From Chondrosia reniformis (lineage: Eukaryota > Porifera > Demospongiae > Chondrillida > Chondrillidae), in NCBI GenBank assembly GCA_947172415.1, contig OX359202.1, positions 3,694,001 to 3,758,000 on the forward strand: a stretch of 64,000 nucleotides of DNA, written 5' to 3'. Positions 12,501-27,165 of the stretch are shown one piece after another. The position numbers and the translations under genes were made by a program. Below the pieces are notes generated by a model. The model ran no database searches, was not told the DNA's origin, and saw only the letters and a list, made by a program, of their open reading frames with translations. The stretch's first letter is position 1, and each line of letters opens with the position of its first letter.

Positions 12501-15500
12501 AACTAGTACATACAACTAGTGCATACAATTAGTACACACAAATAGTACATACAGCTAGTAAATTTAACTGGTATACACTCATAGTACATAAAACTAGTAC
12601 ATATAACTGGTACATATAACTAGTACATATAAACAGTACATACAACTAGTTCATAAAACTAGTTCATAAAACTAGTACATGCAACAAGTGTCTAGTACAT
12701 ACAAATAGAACCTATCTAGTACATAGTATAAGTAGTACAAAAATCAACAACTGCTGCATACACATAGTACATACAACTAGTACTTACAACTAGTACATAT
12801 ATACAACTAGAAACTAGTAAATACTACTAGTTCATAGAACGAGTACATAAGCCTATATAGAACATACAACTTAAATATACATCTAGTACATAGCAAATAT
12901 TAACAACTGAAATATACATACAACTATTACCTAAAAATGGTACATAACTAGTGCATACAATTAGTACACCAAAATATAACATACAGCTAGTGAATATAAC
13001 TAGTATACACTACTAGTACATATAACTGGTACATATAACTAGTACATGCAACAAGTATCTAGTTCATACAACTAGAACCTCATAGGTACATAAGTAGTAC
13101 AAGAAGCAACAACTGGTACTTACACATAGTACATACAACTAGAAACTAGTAACTACTACATACCTAGTACATACAATAAGTTCATAGTCCTAGTTCAAGC
13201 AATTAGAACATACAACCACTACATGCACGTAGTACATCCAACTATTACACACAACTGGTACATAACTAGTACATAAAAATAGTACATACAACTAGTACAT
13301 ACACATATACCCAGTAATTATAAATAGTACATACAACTAGTACATAGAACAGGTACATAAAACTAATATATACAACTAGAAACGAGTCCATACAACTAGT
13401 ATATATATAACACCAGTACATTTAACTAGTACATAAAACTAGTATATACATACAAAGAGTACATACATCTAGTACATAAAATTAGTAGGTACAACTAGTT
13501 CACACAAGTAGTAACTGGTACATATAATTAGTACATGCGACTATTACAAACAACTAGTATATACAACTAGTACATACAACTAGTACATACAACTATTTCA
13601 TAAAACTGGTATATAGCTAGTACAAACAACTAGTGCATACATCTTGTACATACAACTGGTTCATATCTAGTACATACAACTAATATATACAATTTTTACA
13701 TACATCTACCACATACAACTTGTACATACAACTAGCACCTACACTCTAGTAAATATAAATAGCATTAGTACATACAACTAGAACATACAATTAGTATATA
13801 CAACCAGCACAAAGAGCTAGTACATACAAGTAGTACATATACCTAGTATATAAACATATAAATAGTCCCTATAAATAGTACATACAACTAATACAATTAC
13901 ACACTACTGGTACATACAACTAGTACATACAACTATTACATACAATTTGTACATAAAACAAGTTCAAACAAACAAACAAGTAGTATATAGAATGAGTTCC
14001 TTACTAGTTCCTCGTATAACTTGTACTAGAACCTAAAACTAGTTCAAAAAACTACTAAATTCCACTAGTACATACAATGTTTCACTAGTACATACAATTA
14101 TGACATACAACTAGTCCATATAGATACTACATTTTATTGGTACATAAAAAGAGTATCGAGTACAAACAACTAGTATATACATCTAGTACATTCAACTAGT
14201 ACATACAACCACTACATAAACAGGAAACTAATACATACAACTAGTAAATAGCTACTAAATACAACTAGTATACACATACAACTAGTGCATACAACAAATA
14301 CATACAATTAGTACATACAACCACTACATACAACTACTACATACAACCAGTACCTACAACCTGTAAATATAACTAGTACTAGTACATAGAACTAGTACAT
14401 ACAACTAATACGTTAAAGTAGTACTAACATCTAGTACATACAACAAATGCCTACTTAGCTCCTAATATAATTAGTACTAGAACCTACAACTAGTACATAC
14501 AGCTAGCGCATACACGTGGTACAGCAATTTGTACATACAACTGTTACATACAACTACTATATATAACCAGTACATACACATATAACTAGTATATAAAAAT
14601 AGTTCATACACCTAGTACATACAACAAGTACATACAAAACGTACATCCAACTAGTACATACGACTAGTACATACAACTAATACACACAACTAGAAACTAG
14701 TACATACACCTAGTTCATAGAATGAGTTCATAATACTAGAACATACAACCTGTATATACAACTAGTACATAGCAACTGCATACAACTAGTATATACACAC
14801 AACTAGTTAGTACAACTGGTACATAACTAGTACATTCAACTTGTACATAAGTAGTACATACAACTTGTACATAGTACGAGTACATAAAACTAGCATATAC
14901 AACTACTACATAAACAACAAACTAGTATATACATACAACTAGTACTTAGCTAATACTTACAATTAGTATATATATATAGAACTAGGGCATACAACTTGTA
15001 CAAACAATTAGCACAGACAACTACTACATCCAACTAACACATACAACCAGTACCTTCATCTAGTAAATATAACTAGAACTAATACATAAAACTAGTACAT
15101 ACAACTAGTATGCTAAAGTAGTACTTAGAACTAGTATATACGACTATTTCATACTCAGTACCTACTATAACTAGTACTAGAACCTACAATTAGTACATAC
15201 AGCTAGCACATACAATAAGTACAGGAAACTAGTACATACAACTGGTACATACAACTACTACATATAACCAGTACATACACATATAACTAGTATATACAAC
15301 TAGAAACTAGTATATACAACTAATTCATAGAAAGAGTACATAATACTTGAAGATACAACTAGTACATTCAACTCGTACGTCCAATTAGCAAAAAAACTAG
15401 GACATATAACTAGTATATACACCTACTATATAATTAGTACATACACATATACCTAGGATATATAAATAGTACATACACCTACTCCATATAACTAGGACAT

Positions 15501-18262
15501 ACACTTTAACCTAATAATTATAAATAGTACATACATGTAGTTCATACAACAAGTACATACAACTAATATCTACTACATACAACTAGTACCTTCCCAGCAC
15601 CTAGTATAACTAGTAAAAGAACCTACCACTTGTACATACAATTATTACATACAAATAGAAGATACAACCTATACATAGCTAGGACATACAACTAGTATAT
15701 ACATACAACTAGAACATACAACTAGAACATACAACTAGTACTTGCAACTAGTACATATAACTAGAACCTCCAACTAGTAAATATAACTAGTACTAGTCCA
15801 TAAAAATACTACATACAACTAGTACTTGCAACTAGTACATATAACTAGTACACACATCTACCACATATAACTAAACATGAACATATAACTAGTACATATA
15901 AATAGTACATAAATATATAACTAGTACATATGAATAGTGCATCCATATAGTAAATATAACTAGTACATTTAGCTAGTTCATTCAACTATTATATACAAAC
16001 AACTAGTACATACAACTAGTATTTAAAATTAGGTCGTAAAACTAGCTCACACAACTATTAACTAGTACATATAACCAGTACATACAACTAGTACATACAA
16101 CTAGTTCATAAAACCAGTACATACAACTAGTATTTACAATTAGTAAGTACAACTAGTTCATACATCTAGTAACTAGTACATATAACTAGTACAATCAACT
16201 AGTGCATACAACTAGGACAAACAACTAGGATATGTAACCAGTACATACACCAACTACATATAATAGTAAATAAACATATACCTTTTCATTCAACTAGTAC
16301 ATAGAATGGATACATAAAACTAGTACATACAACTAGAAACTAATCCATACAACTAGTATATATATAACACTAATACATTTAACGAGTACCTAAAACTAGT
16401 TTAAACATACAATGAGTACATACAACTAGTACATAAAATTAGTAGGTACAACTGGTTCACAACTAGTAACTAGTACATATGACTAGGACATGCGACTATT
16501 ACATACAACTAGTACATACAATAACTTTATAAAACTAATATATAGCTAGTACAAACAACTAGTGCATACATCTTGAATATACAACTGGTTTATTTCTAGT
16601 ACATACAACTAGTACATACAACTAGGATATCCAACTAGTACATACAATTAGTACATACAACTACCACGTAAAACTTGAACATACAACTAGCACCTACAAC
16701 TAGTAAATATAACTAGTATTAGTACATACAACAAGTACATACAATTAGCATATACAACCAGCACATACTGCTAGTACATACAAATAGGATATATACCTTG
16801 TACATAAACATATATATAGTACATATAAATAGTACATACAACTAGGACAATTACACACAACTGGTACATACAACTAGTACATGCAATTAGTATCTAGTAC
16901 ATACAACTAGCACCTCCCTAGTACCTAATATAACTAGGACTTGAACCTACAACTAGTACATACAACTAGTACAAAGAATTAGGACATAAAACTAGTTCAA
17001 ACAAACAAACAAGTAGTATATAGAACGAATTCCTTCCTAGTTCCTAGTATAACATGTACCAGAACCTACAACTCGTTCAAAAAACTAGTACATACAACTA
17101 GTACATACTACTAGTACAAAGTTAGTACATACAACTAGTATAAACATACAACTAGTACAGAGTACGTGTACATTCAATTAGGACAGACAACTAGTACATA
17201 CAACTAGTACATACAAGTAAAACATAAAATTCGTAGATATAACTAGTTCATAAATTAGTAACTATATTGTAAATATAATTAATGTATGCGATTAGTTCAT
17301 ACAACTAGTACATACGATTAGTATCTAGTACGTCCAACTAGCACCTCTCTATTACCTAATGCAACTGGGACTTGAGCCTACAACTAGTACATGCAAATAG
17401 AACAAACAATTAGTACATACAACTATTACATACAACTTTTACATACAGCTAGTACCTACAACTACTAAATATAACTAGGACTAGTACATAAAACTAGTGA
17501 ATACAACTAGTTCTTACAATAAGTACTTAAAACTAGTACATGCAACTAGTATATACAACTAGTACATACAAAATAGTACCCTAAACTAATACACACAATT
17601 AGTACATACAACTAGCACATTCAACTAGTCCATACAACTACATATTATTAGTACATAAATATATAACTAGTACAAATGAATAGTGCATCCATATAGTATA
17701 TATAACTAGTACATAAAACTAGTACATGCAACTAGAAACTTGTACATGCAACTGGTATATACATAAAACTAGTACATTTAATTAGTTCATACAACTATTA
17801 ACTATTACATATTGCAACTAGTACATACAACTAGTACATACGACTAGTTCATACAACTAGTCACTAGTACATATAACTAGCACGTTCAACTAGTACATAC
17901 AACTATGACAAACAACTAGTTTTTACAATTAGTTCGCACAATTAGTTCATACAACTAGTAACTACTATATACAACTAATACATACAACTAGTACCTAAAA
18001 CTAGTAAATTAAGCTAGTTCTAGTGCATACCACTAGTACATTCAACTACTACTTTTAACTAGTACATTTAACTAGTACAAACAAGTACTACATATAACTA
18101 ATACATAAAAATGTAACTAGTTAAAATATATATTGCATCCACATAGTACATACAACTAGTACATAAAACTAGTAAATACAACTAGAAACTAAAACATACA
18201 ACTAGTGTATATATAAAATTAGTACATTTAGCTAGTATATACTACTGGTATATACATACAAC
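9591..18262 (+). repeat. 13-bp satellite array, forward sense, block 6 (8.7 kb, higher-order)
   Basis: Longest uninterrupted satellite block of the left half. A module with CAAAGAGTACATAC followed by AAAATTAGTAGGTACAAC recurs at about 10,283, 13,453 and (one base changed) 16,409. Another module with TACAGCTAGCGCATACACGT recurs near 10,960 and 14,500. These spacings of about 3.0-3.5 kb show a loose higher-order unit over the 13-bp monomer. No gene is seen. Confidence 0.92.
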
Positions 18263-18276
18263 TAGTACATAACAAC

Positions 18277-18597
18277 AATCAATTTATCACAAAAGTATAT
18301 GATAAGCGAGAGGACTTTAACTTTGATATGGTAAATTTCCCCCATATAGATAGTAATATTCCTAATACCGCAGCCTATGGTGTCTTTATTTCACAACTAA
18401 TTAGGTATTCCAGAATATGCAGTGACTTCTCCAGTTTTCAGGCTAAAAGTTTGCTGTTATGCAGTAGGCTTATTAAGCAGGGTTACAAATACTTTAAGCT
18501 AAAATCAACCTTTAAAACCTTCCTATCCCGGCAGCCTCTAGTTAGAATCAAGTATAAGCAAAAAGTAGCTAGTATGCTTAAGGACTGTCTTGTGTAA
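18277..18597 (+). pseudogene. C-terminal fragment of a reverse-transcriptase-type protein
   Basis: The open frame extends upstream of the first methionine (18,328) and reads VYDKREDFNFDMVNFPHID, then SNIPNTAAYGVFISQLIRYS and a basic tail ending in MLKDCLV. A DKR-DFNF, NFP, YGVYISQLIRY pattern is, from memory, found at the C-terminus of retroelement proteins in many invertebrate and amphibian genomes. No catalytic reverse-transcriptase motif and no GIY-YIG nuclease motif is present in this piece. The fragment is cut on the left by satellite near 18,263, so it is a 5'-truncated insertion. The remaining frame is uninterrupted for about 107 codons. Its exact element class is not settled by the sequence. 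Confidence 0.6.
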
Positions 18598-18842
18598 CCC
18601 CATATTGTGTTACCCCACCTCCAAAGAAATGTTACTACTAGAAGACCTAAGGGTTGACTTATGTAATATGTCCTACTTGTGTCTATAGTTATGCTGAGTC
18701 TGTTTTACCTGTACAAGCAAGAATACTAATAGATTTATAATTAATTCATAAAAGTTAATTGGACCTACATTCCTTTCATAAAATTAAATTTCATCATGTG
18801 TCTTAGTTAACACCTTATTTAACTTTTGGCGCCAAAACAGTG

Positions 18843-18850
18843 TATATAAG
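18843..18850 (+). promoter_or_regulatory. TATA box of hammerhead element, copy A
   Basis: TATATAAG stands 59 bases before the ribozyme. A start about 25 bases downstream would fall near AGCCAAGGATTCAC (from 18,867). That is close to where the inverted copy at 54,064 begins, which supports a transcription start there. Copy B has the same box at 32,610-32,617. Confidence 0.55.
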
Positions 18851-18908
18851 GCCCCTAGCATAGAGAGCCAAGGATTCACAGAAGATCAAGATAAAGAAAA
18901 AGACAAAG

Positions 18909-18968
18909 ACTCCAAGGATCACTGATGAAGGGTGGAATTCCCAGAAACGGCTGTCTGACCCAGTGGAG
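18909..18968 (+). ncRNA. Hammerhead ribozyme, copy A (type I layout)
   Basis: Hammerhead ribozymes cut their own RNA backbone. The core CTGATGA is at 18,922-18,928. Stem II is GGG (18,930-18,932) with CCC (18,940-18,942), followed by GAAA at 18,944-18,947. The very short stem III is A-C/G-U around a GGCT loop, and cleavage is expected after GTC (18,953-18,955). Stem I pairs 18,910-18,921 with 18,956-18,968: ATCA-side pairs, then CTCCA with TGGAG, with an internal mismatch and bulge. A short stem III is typical of hammerheads in Penelope-like elements and retrozymes. Odd point: the base of stem II is an A-A mismatch rather than the usual G-C, so activity may be low. Confidence 0.75.
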
Positions 18969-19107
18969 AAGAAGATGAAAGAAGGGAAAAGAAGGAAGAA
19001 AAGACTCCTGTATCTTCATCTTAAGCTCTCTTTAGGTTTAGTTCCCCTATAGGCTCTTTTACAGACTAGGCATATAGCATGTAGGAAAATGGTATCTCAG
19101 ATTTTTC

Positions 19108-22100
19108 ATACAACTAGTACATAAAATTAATAAGTACAACTAATTCATACAACTAGTAACTAGTACAAATAAATAGTACATGGGACTAGTACATACAAGT
19201 AGTAAATATACCTAGTACATACACATATATAGAACATATAAATAGAACGTACAACTAGTATATATAACTAGTACAAACAACTAGTATATACACACATACA
19301 AATGTAACGAGTACATATATGTAGTACATACAACTAATACATACAACTATTACATTTAAAGAGTACATACAACTAGTACATACAACAATTACACAAAACT
19401 GTTATATACAACTAGAACATATAACTAGTACAAATAACTAGTATATACAACTAGTGTCCAGTATATACTACTAGTAACTCCTTAGTACCTAGTATAATTT
19501 TGACTAGAACCTACAACTAGTATATACTACTAGTACATGCAACTAGTACATGCAACTAGTACCTATACCTAGTACATATAACTAGTACATATGACTAGTA
19601 CATACACATATAACTAGTACATAAATATAATACATACAACTAGTACAGAAAACTAGTTCACACAACCAAACAAGTAGTTCATTCCTAGTACCTAGTATAA
19701 CTTGTACTAGAACAAAAAAACTAGTTAAAACATCTAGTATATACAACTATTACATACAATTAGGCAATAGTACATACAACTAGTACATACAACTAGTATA
19801 TGCAAATAGTACAGACAACCAGTTCATATAACTAGTACATACAACAATTACACACTACTTATACATTCAACTAGTACAAATAACTACTACATTCGACTAG
19901 TACATACAAATAGTATTGAGTAAATATATACAACTAGTACATAAAACTAGTACATATAAAGAGTACACACAACTAGTTCATAAAACTAGTTCATACAACT
20001 AGTACAAGAATCAACAACTGGTAAATACACATACTACATACAACTGGTACTTACAACTAGTTCATATGACTAGTACATAACTAGTATATCCAACTGGTAC
20101 ATTGAACTAGTACGCACAACATGTACATGCAACTTGTACATACAATTAGTAGATAAAATTAGTACATATAACTAGTACATACAAATAGTAACGAAAACAT
20201 TCAACCAGTACATTGAACTACTACGCACAACTTGTACAGAAAACTAGTAAATAGTACAATCAGCTAGGACATGCAACTGGTACATTCAACTGGTATATAC
20301 AACAAGGTCATAAAACTACTTTATATAAAAAGTATTTACAAGTAGTTTCTTGTACATATAACTATATAGTACCTACTGAGTACCTAGTTTAACTAGTACT
20401 AGAACCTACAACTAGTACATACAACTAGTGCATACAATTAGTACACACAAATAGTACGTATTGCTAGTAAATATAACTAGTACATACTACTAGTACATAA
20501 AACTAGTATATATAACTGGTACATATAACTAGTACATATAAACAGTACACACAACTGGTTCATAAAACTAGTTCATACAACTAGTACATGCAACAACTAT
20601 CTAGTACATACAAATAGAACCTACAAAGTCCATAGTATAAGCAGTACAAGAATCAGCAACTGGTACATACACATAGTACATACAACTAGTCGATACAACT
20701 AGTACAAAGAACTAGTAAATACTACTAGTTCATAGAACGAGTACATAATACTATAGAGAACATACAACTTGAATATACATCTAGTACATAGCTAATATTA
20801 ACAACTAGTATATACATACAACTATTAAGTGCAACTGGTACATAACTAGTACATACAAATAGTACATACAACTAGTACATACCAAATAGTACACACACCT
20901 AGCACATACAATTAGTACATACAACTAGTACATTCAATTAGTCCATACAACTAGGACAAACAACTAGGACATATAACTAGTACATACATCTACTACATAT
21001 AACTAGTAAATACACATATACCTAGTAATTATGAATAGTACATTCAACTAGTACGTACAGCTAGTGCATATAACTACTACATATAACTAGTACACAAAAA
21101 TATAACCAGTAAATATACATATAACTGGCACTTATAAATAGTACATACACATAGTTCATACAATTAGAACATACAGCTATAAACTAGCACAAACAACTAG
21201 TTCATAGAACGAGTACATAATACTAGAACGTACAACTTGTATATACAACTAGTGCATAGCTATTACTAAAAACTAGTATATACATACAAGTAGTACATAC
21301 AACTGGTACATAACTAGTACATACAACTAGTACACACAAATAGAACAAACAATTACTACCTACAACTATTACATACAACTTTTACACACAGCTAGTTCCT
21401 ACAACTACTAAATATAACTAGGACTAGTACATAAAACTAGTGAATGCAAGTAGTATATACAATTAGAACATACAACTATATAGTACATGCATCTAGTACA
21501 TACAACTTGTACATACCAAATAGGACCCACAACTAGTACATACAATTAGTACATGCAACTAGAACATTCAACTGGTCTATACAACTACGACAAACACCTA
21601 GGACATATAACTAGTACATACACCTACTACAGATAACTAGTAAATACACATACCTTGTAATTATTTATAGTACATACAACTAGTAAATACAACTAGTACA
21701 TAAACTAGCACATACAACTAGTACATACAACTAGAAACTAGTATGTATAACTAGCTCACAGAATGAGTACATAATACTAGAACATACAACTTGTATATTC
21801 AACTAGTTCATAACTACTACACACAACTAGGAAAAGCAACTTGGACATAAAAAGAGTACATACACCTACTACATATAACTAGTATATAAACGTTTACCTA
21901 ATAATTATAAATAGTACATACCACTAGTACATACAACTAGTACATACAACTAGTACCTAGTACATACAACTAGTACCTTCCTTGCACCTAGTATAACTAG
22001 TACAAGAACCTAGCACTTGTACATACAACTAGTACAACAACTAGAACATACAACCAGTACATAGCTAGTTCATTCAGCTTGTATATACATACAACTAGTA

Positions 22101-25100
22101 CATACAACTGGTACCAACAACTAGTACATATAACTAGTACTAGTCCATACAACTAGTACATACAACTAGTATTTGTAATTAGTACATATAACTAATACAC
22201 AATCTACCATATATAACTAATACAGAAAAATATAACTAGTACATATAAATAGTACATAAACATAGTACATAGTGGTAGTTCATACAACTACTAGTATAGT
22301 GCATACAACTAGTATATATAACTAGTTCACAAACATATACCTACTACATATATATAACTGGTACTTATAAATAGTACATGCACATAGTACATACAAATAG
22401 TACATACAAATAGTAGATACAAATAGTACATACATCTGCTACATATAACTAGTACCTACAACTAGTAAAAATAGAACTACTTCATAAAACTTGTGCATAC
22501 AACTAGTACACACAAATAGTACATACAACTAGTACATAGAATGGGTACATAAAACTAGTACATACAACTAGAAACTAGTCCATACAACTAGTATATATAT
22601 AAGACTAGTACATTTAACTAGTACATAAAACTAGTATATACATACAAAGAGTACATACAACTAGTACATAAAATTAGTAAGTACAACTAGTTCACACAAC
22701 TATTACCTAGTACATATAATTAGTATATGCGACTATTACAAACAACTTGTATATACAACTAGTACATACAACTACTTCATAAAACTAGTATATAGCTAGT
22801 ACAAACAACTAGTGCATTCATCTTGTTTATACAACTGGTTTATTTCTAGTACATACAACTAGTACATACAACTAGTACATCCAACTAGTACAAACATTTA
22901 GTACATACAACTACCACATACAACTTGTACATACGACTAGCACCTACAACTAGTAAGTATAACTAGTTTTAGTACATACAACAAGTGCATACAATTTGCA
23001 CATACAAACAGCACATACAACTAGGACAATTACACACAACTGGTACATACAACTAGTACATTCAATTAATATATAGCACCTCCCTAGTACCTAATATAAC
23101 TAGGACTTGAACCTACAACTAGTACATACAACTAGTACAAAGAATTAGAACATAAACTAGTTCAAACAAACAAACAAGTAGTATATAGAAGGGGTTCCTT
23201 CCTAGTTCCTAGTATAACTTGTACTAGAACCTACAACTAGTTCACAAAACAAGTACATACAACTAATACATACAACTAGTAAATATTAATACTACATTTG
23301 ATTGGTACATACAAATAGTATCGATTACATACAACTAGTATATGCAACCACCACATAAACAGGAAGCTACTACATACAATTAGTTTATACATACAACTAG
23401 TGCGTACAACTGGTACATAACTAGTACATACAACTTGTACATAACTAGTACATACAACTTGTACAAAGTGCGAGTACATAAAACTAGCATATACAACTAC
23501 TACATAAACAACAAACTAGTATATACACACAACTAGTACATAACTAGTATTTACAATTAGTATATACATACAACTAGTACACACAACTAGTACAAACAAT
23601 TAGTACATACAACTACTACATCCAACTACTGCAAACAACCAGTACTTACATCTAGAAAATATAACTAGTACCAGTACATAGAACTAGGACATACAACTAA
23701 TTCCTACTTAGTACCTACTATAACTGGTACTAGAACCTACAATTAGTACATACAGCTAGCACATACAATAAGTACAGGAAACTAGCACAAACAACTGGTA
23801 CATACAACTACTACATATAACCAGTACATACACATATAACTACTATATAAAAATAGTCACATACACCTAGTACATAAAACTAGTACATACAAAACTTACA
23901 TACAACTAGTATATACAACAAGAAACTAGTACATACAACTAATTCACAGAACGAGTACATAATACTTGAAGATACAACTAGTACATTCAACTCGTATGTA
24001 CAACTAGCACAAACAACTAGGACATATAACTAGTACAAACACCTACTACGTACAACGAGTACATATGCATATATCTAGAAAATATAAATAGTACATACAA
24101 CTAGTACATATAGTTAGTGCATACAACTTGGATATATAACTAGAAAAAACACGTACTACATATAACTAGTACATAAAAATATAACTAGTTCAAATAAATA
24201 GTGCATCCACATAATACATACAACTAGTACATAAAACTTGTGAATACAACCAGAAACTAGTACATACAACTAGTATATATACAAAATTAGTACTTTTAAC
24301 TAGTACATATAACTGGTATTTACATTCAACTAGTACATACAACTAGTACATAAAATTAATAGGTACAACTAGTTCATACAACTAGTAACTAGTACTTATA
24401 ACTAGTACATGCCACTAGCACAAACAACTAGTACATACAACTAGTACATTAAACTAGTCCATACAACTAGGACAAACAACTAGGCCAGATAACTAGTACA
24501 TATATCTACTACATATAACTAGTAAATACACATATACCTAGCAATTATGAATGGAGCAGTCAACTAGTACATACAGCTAGTGCATACAATTAGTACATAC
24601 AACTAAAACATACAACTGTAAACTAGTACATATAACTAGTTCATAGAACGAGTACATAATATCAAAAAGTACAACTTATATATACAACTAGTACATAACT
24701 ACTACACATAACTAGGAAAGACAACTAGAACATATAAATAGTATATACGCCTATATACTACATGTAACTAGTACATACAGTTTTTCAAAATAATTATAAA
24801 TAGTTCATACAACTAGTATATTCTTGGCACTTAATATAACTAGTACAAGAACCTACCACTTGTACATACAACTAGTATATACAACTAGAACATCCAACCA
24901 GTACATAGCTAGCACATACAACTAGTATATACCTACAATTATTACATACAACTAGTACTTGCAATTAGTACATATCACTAGTACACACATCTACCACATA
25001 TAACTAGTACAGAAAAATATAACTAGTACATATAAATAGTACATAAACATACTACATGCAAGTAGTTCATACAACACGTACATCCTAACAGTACACACAA

Positions 25101-26572
25101 ATAATACATACAACTAGTACATTCAACTAAACCATACAACTAGTACAAACAACTAGGACATATAACTAGGGCATGCACCTACTACATACAACTAGTACAT
25201 ACACATATACCTAGTATTTATAAATAGTACACACAACTAGTATATAGAACGGGTACATAAAACCAGTACATACAACTACAAACTAGTCCATACAACTAAT
25301 ATATATAACACTAGTACATTTAACTAGTACATAAAACTAGTATATATATACATACAAAGAGTACATACAACTAGTACATAAAATTAGTAGGTTCAACTAG
25401 TTCACACAACTAGTAATTAGTACATATAACTAGTACATGAGACTATGACATACAACTAGTACCTACTTCATAAAACTAGTATATTGCCAGTACAAACGAC
25501 TAGTGCCTATATATTGTACATACAACTTGTTCATATCTAGTACATACAACTAGTACATACAACTAGAACATCCAACTAGTACATAAAATTAATACATACA
25601 ACTACCACATACAACTTGAACATACAACTAGTACCTACAACTAGTGAATAAAACTAGTATTAGTACATACAACAAGTACATTCAACTGGCACATACAACT
25701 AATACATACAATTAGTACATAAAACTAGTTCAAACAAATAACACAAGTAGTATAGAGAATGCGTTCCTTCCTGGTTGCTAGTATAACTTGTACCAGAATC
25801 TACAACTAATTCAAAAAACTAGTACATACAACTAGTACATACAACTAGTACAAAGCTAGTACCTACAACTAGTATAAACATACAACTAGTGTATACATAC
25901 AACTAGTACACAGGACGTGTGCATACAATTAGCACGTACAACTAGTACTTTCAACTAGTACATATAACAAGTACACACACCTACTGCATATAACAAGTAC
26001 ACACACTCACTACTGATAACTTAATACATAACCATATAACTAGAATATGTGAATAGTACATACACATTGTACATACAACTAATATACATATAAAGCTAGT
26101 ACCTTTAAATAGTACATACAACTAGTACATACAAGTAGTACACAAAATTCCTCGGTACAACTAGTTCATAAAATTTGTAACTAGTAAATTTAATTAGTAC
26201 ATGCGACTAGTATATACAACTAGTACATACAACTAGTGCATGCAATTAGTACATGCAACTAGGACATATACCTGGTACATAAACCTACTACATATAACTA
26301 GTACATACACGTATACCTAGTAAATGTAAATAGTACATACAACTAGTACATAAAGCTAGCGCTTCAACTAATACAAATAACTAGTGCAAACACTTATAAT
26401 TAGAACATACAAATAGTAAATACAACTAGTACATACAACTAATACATACAACTAGTACCTAAAACTAGAAAATATAGCTAGTTCTAGTACATACAACTAC
26501 TTCTTACAACTAGTACTTTCAACTAGTACATAAACTAGTACACGCACATAATACATATAACTAATACATAAA
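19108..26572 (+). repeat. 13-bp satellite array, forward sense, block 7 (7.5 kb)
   Basis: Same satellite, with the recurrent modules at about 22,644 and 25,354 (CAAAGAGTACATAC) and the AAACAAACAAACAAGTAG word near 23,165. A module with GAACTAGTACGCACAACATG near 20,105 also recurs at 1,379 and 34,254. No gene is seen. Confidence 0.92.
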
Positions 26573-26970
26573 ACAAGTGTTTTGAGTATAAAAAACTTGT
26601 GGGGCGCCAGGCGCCCCTAAGTAAACTCAAACTACTTGGCTGGTTCCCATAGGTATCCGGTGAACCGATTTTTGGTCGACTCTTAATGGCCGTCAATTTT
26701 TCAAGGCCGTATTTCGTAGAAAACGTTTTTGCGCAAGCTTTACGTTACATAGTATTAGTAAGGGTGGTTATTAAATCCATTTCGTTCATTCAATGTTGTA
26801 CGCTAAGAAAAATAAATTTAATTTTAAGCTAGAAAACCAAAGCTAGCCGAACGTCTGCCATATTTTGACAGACAAATATATATATTTATATATATATACA
26901 CAAGACTACGAACAGGAAGCCATAAGTTAACATAATTTCTGAAATAACTATAGGGGGCCTATGGTGCCCA
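26573..26970. mobile_element. Structured insertion B, unclassified
   Basis: A unique block inserted after the same satellite word as insertion A (CTAATACATAAAA), with the same downstream satellite words (AATAGTGCATCCATATAG). It opens with AAGTGTTTTGAGT, which can pair with ACTCAAACTACTT, enclosing a strong GGGGCGC-CAG-GCGCCCC hairpin (26,601-26,617). The middle is unlike insertion A. The end again has a TA-rich tract (about 26,875-26,900), then GAAGCCATA and a GGGC/GCCC hairpin near 26,954-26,968. No ORF. Confidence 0.55.
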
Positions 26971-27165
26971 AATAATATAACTAGTTCAAATAAATAGTGC
27001 ATCCATATAGTACATACAACTAGTACATAAAACTAGGAAATAAAACTAGAAACTAGTAGAAACAACTAGTATAGAAAAATGATGATGACACAACTAGTAT
27101 ATATATAAAATTAGTACATTTAACTAGTATATAAAACTGGTATATACATACAACTAGTATATACA
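26971..27165 (+). repeat. 13-bp satellite array, forward sense, block 8
   Basis: Short satellite stretch between insertion B and the large foldback element. It contains one local GATGATGA word at about 27,080. Confidence 0.88.

Larger units (their letters stand above)
18263..19107 (+). mobile_element. Retroelement 3' part with TATA box and hammerhead ribozyme (copy A)
   Basis: The unique block holds the C-terminus of a reverse-transcriptase-associated protein (to 18,597). It continues with an untranslated stretch, a TATA box at 18,843-18,850, a hammerhead ribozyme at 18,909-18,968, a purine-rich tract (about 18,968-19,005) and a defined end at AGATTTTTCA (about 19,098-19,107). The part from about 18,808 onwards recurs at 32,575-32,871, and the part from about 18,867 recurs inverted at 53,823-54,064. 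Penelope-like elements are known to carry hammerhead ribozymes in their terminal repeats, and this arrangement (coding end, promoter, ribozyme) fits such a terminal repeat. The Penelope assignment is an inference. Confidence 0.75.
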
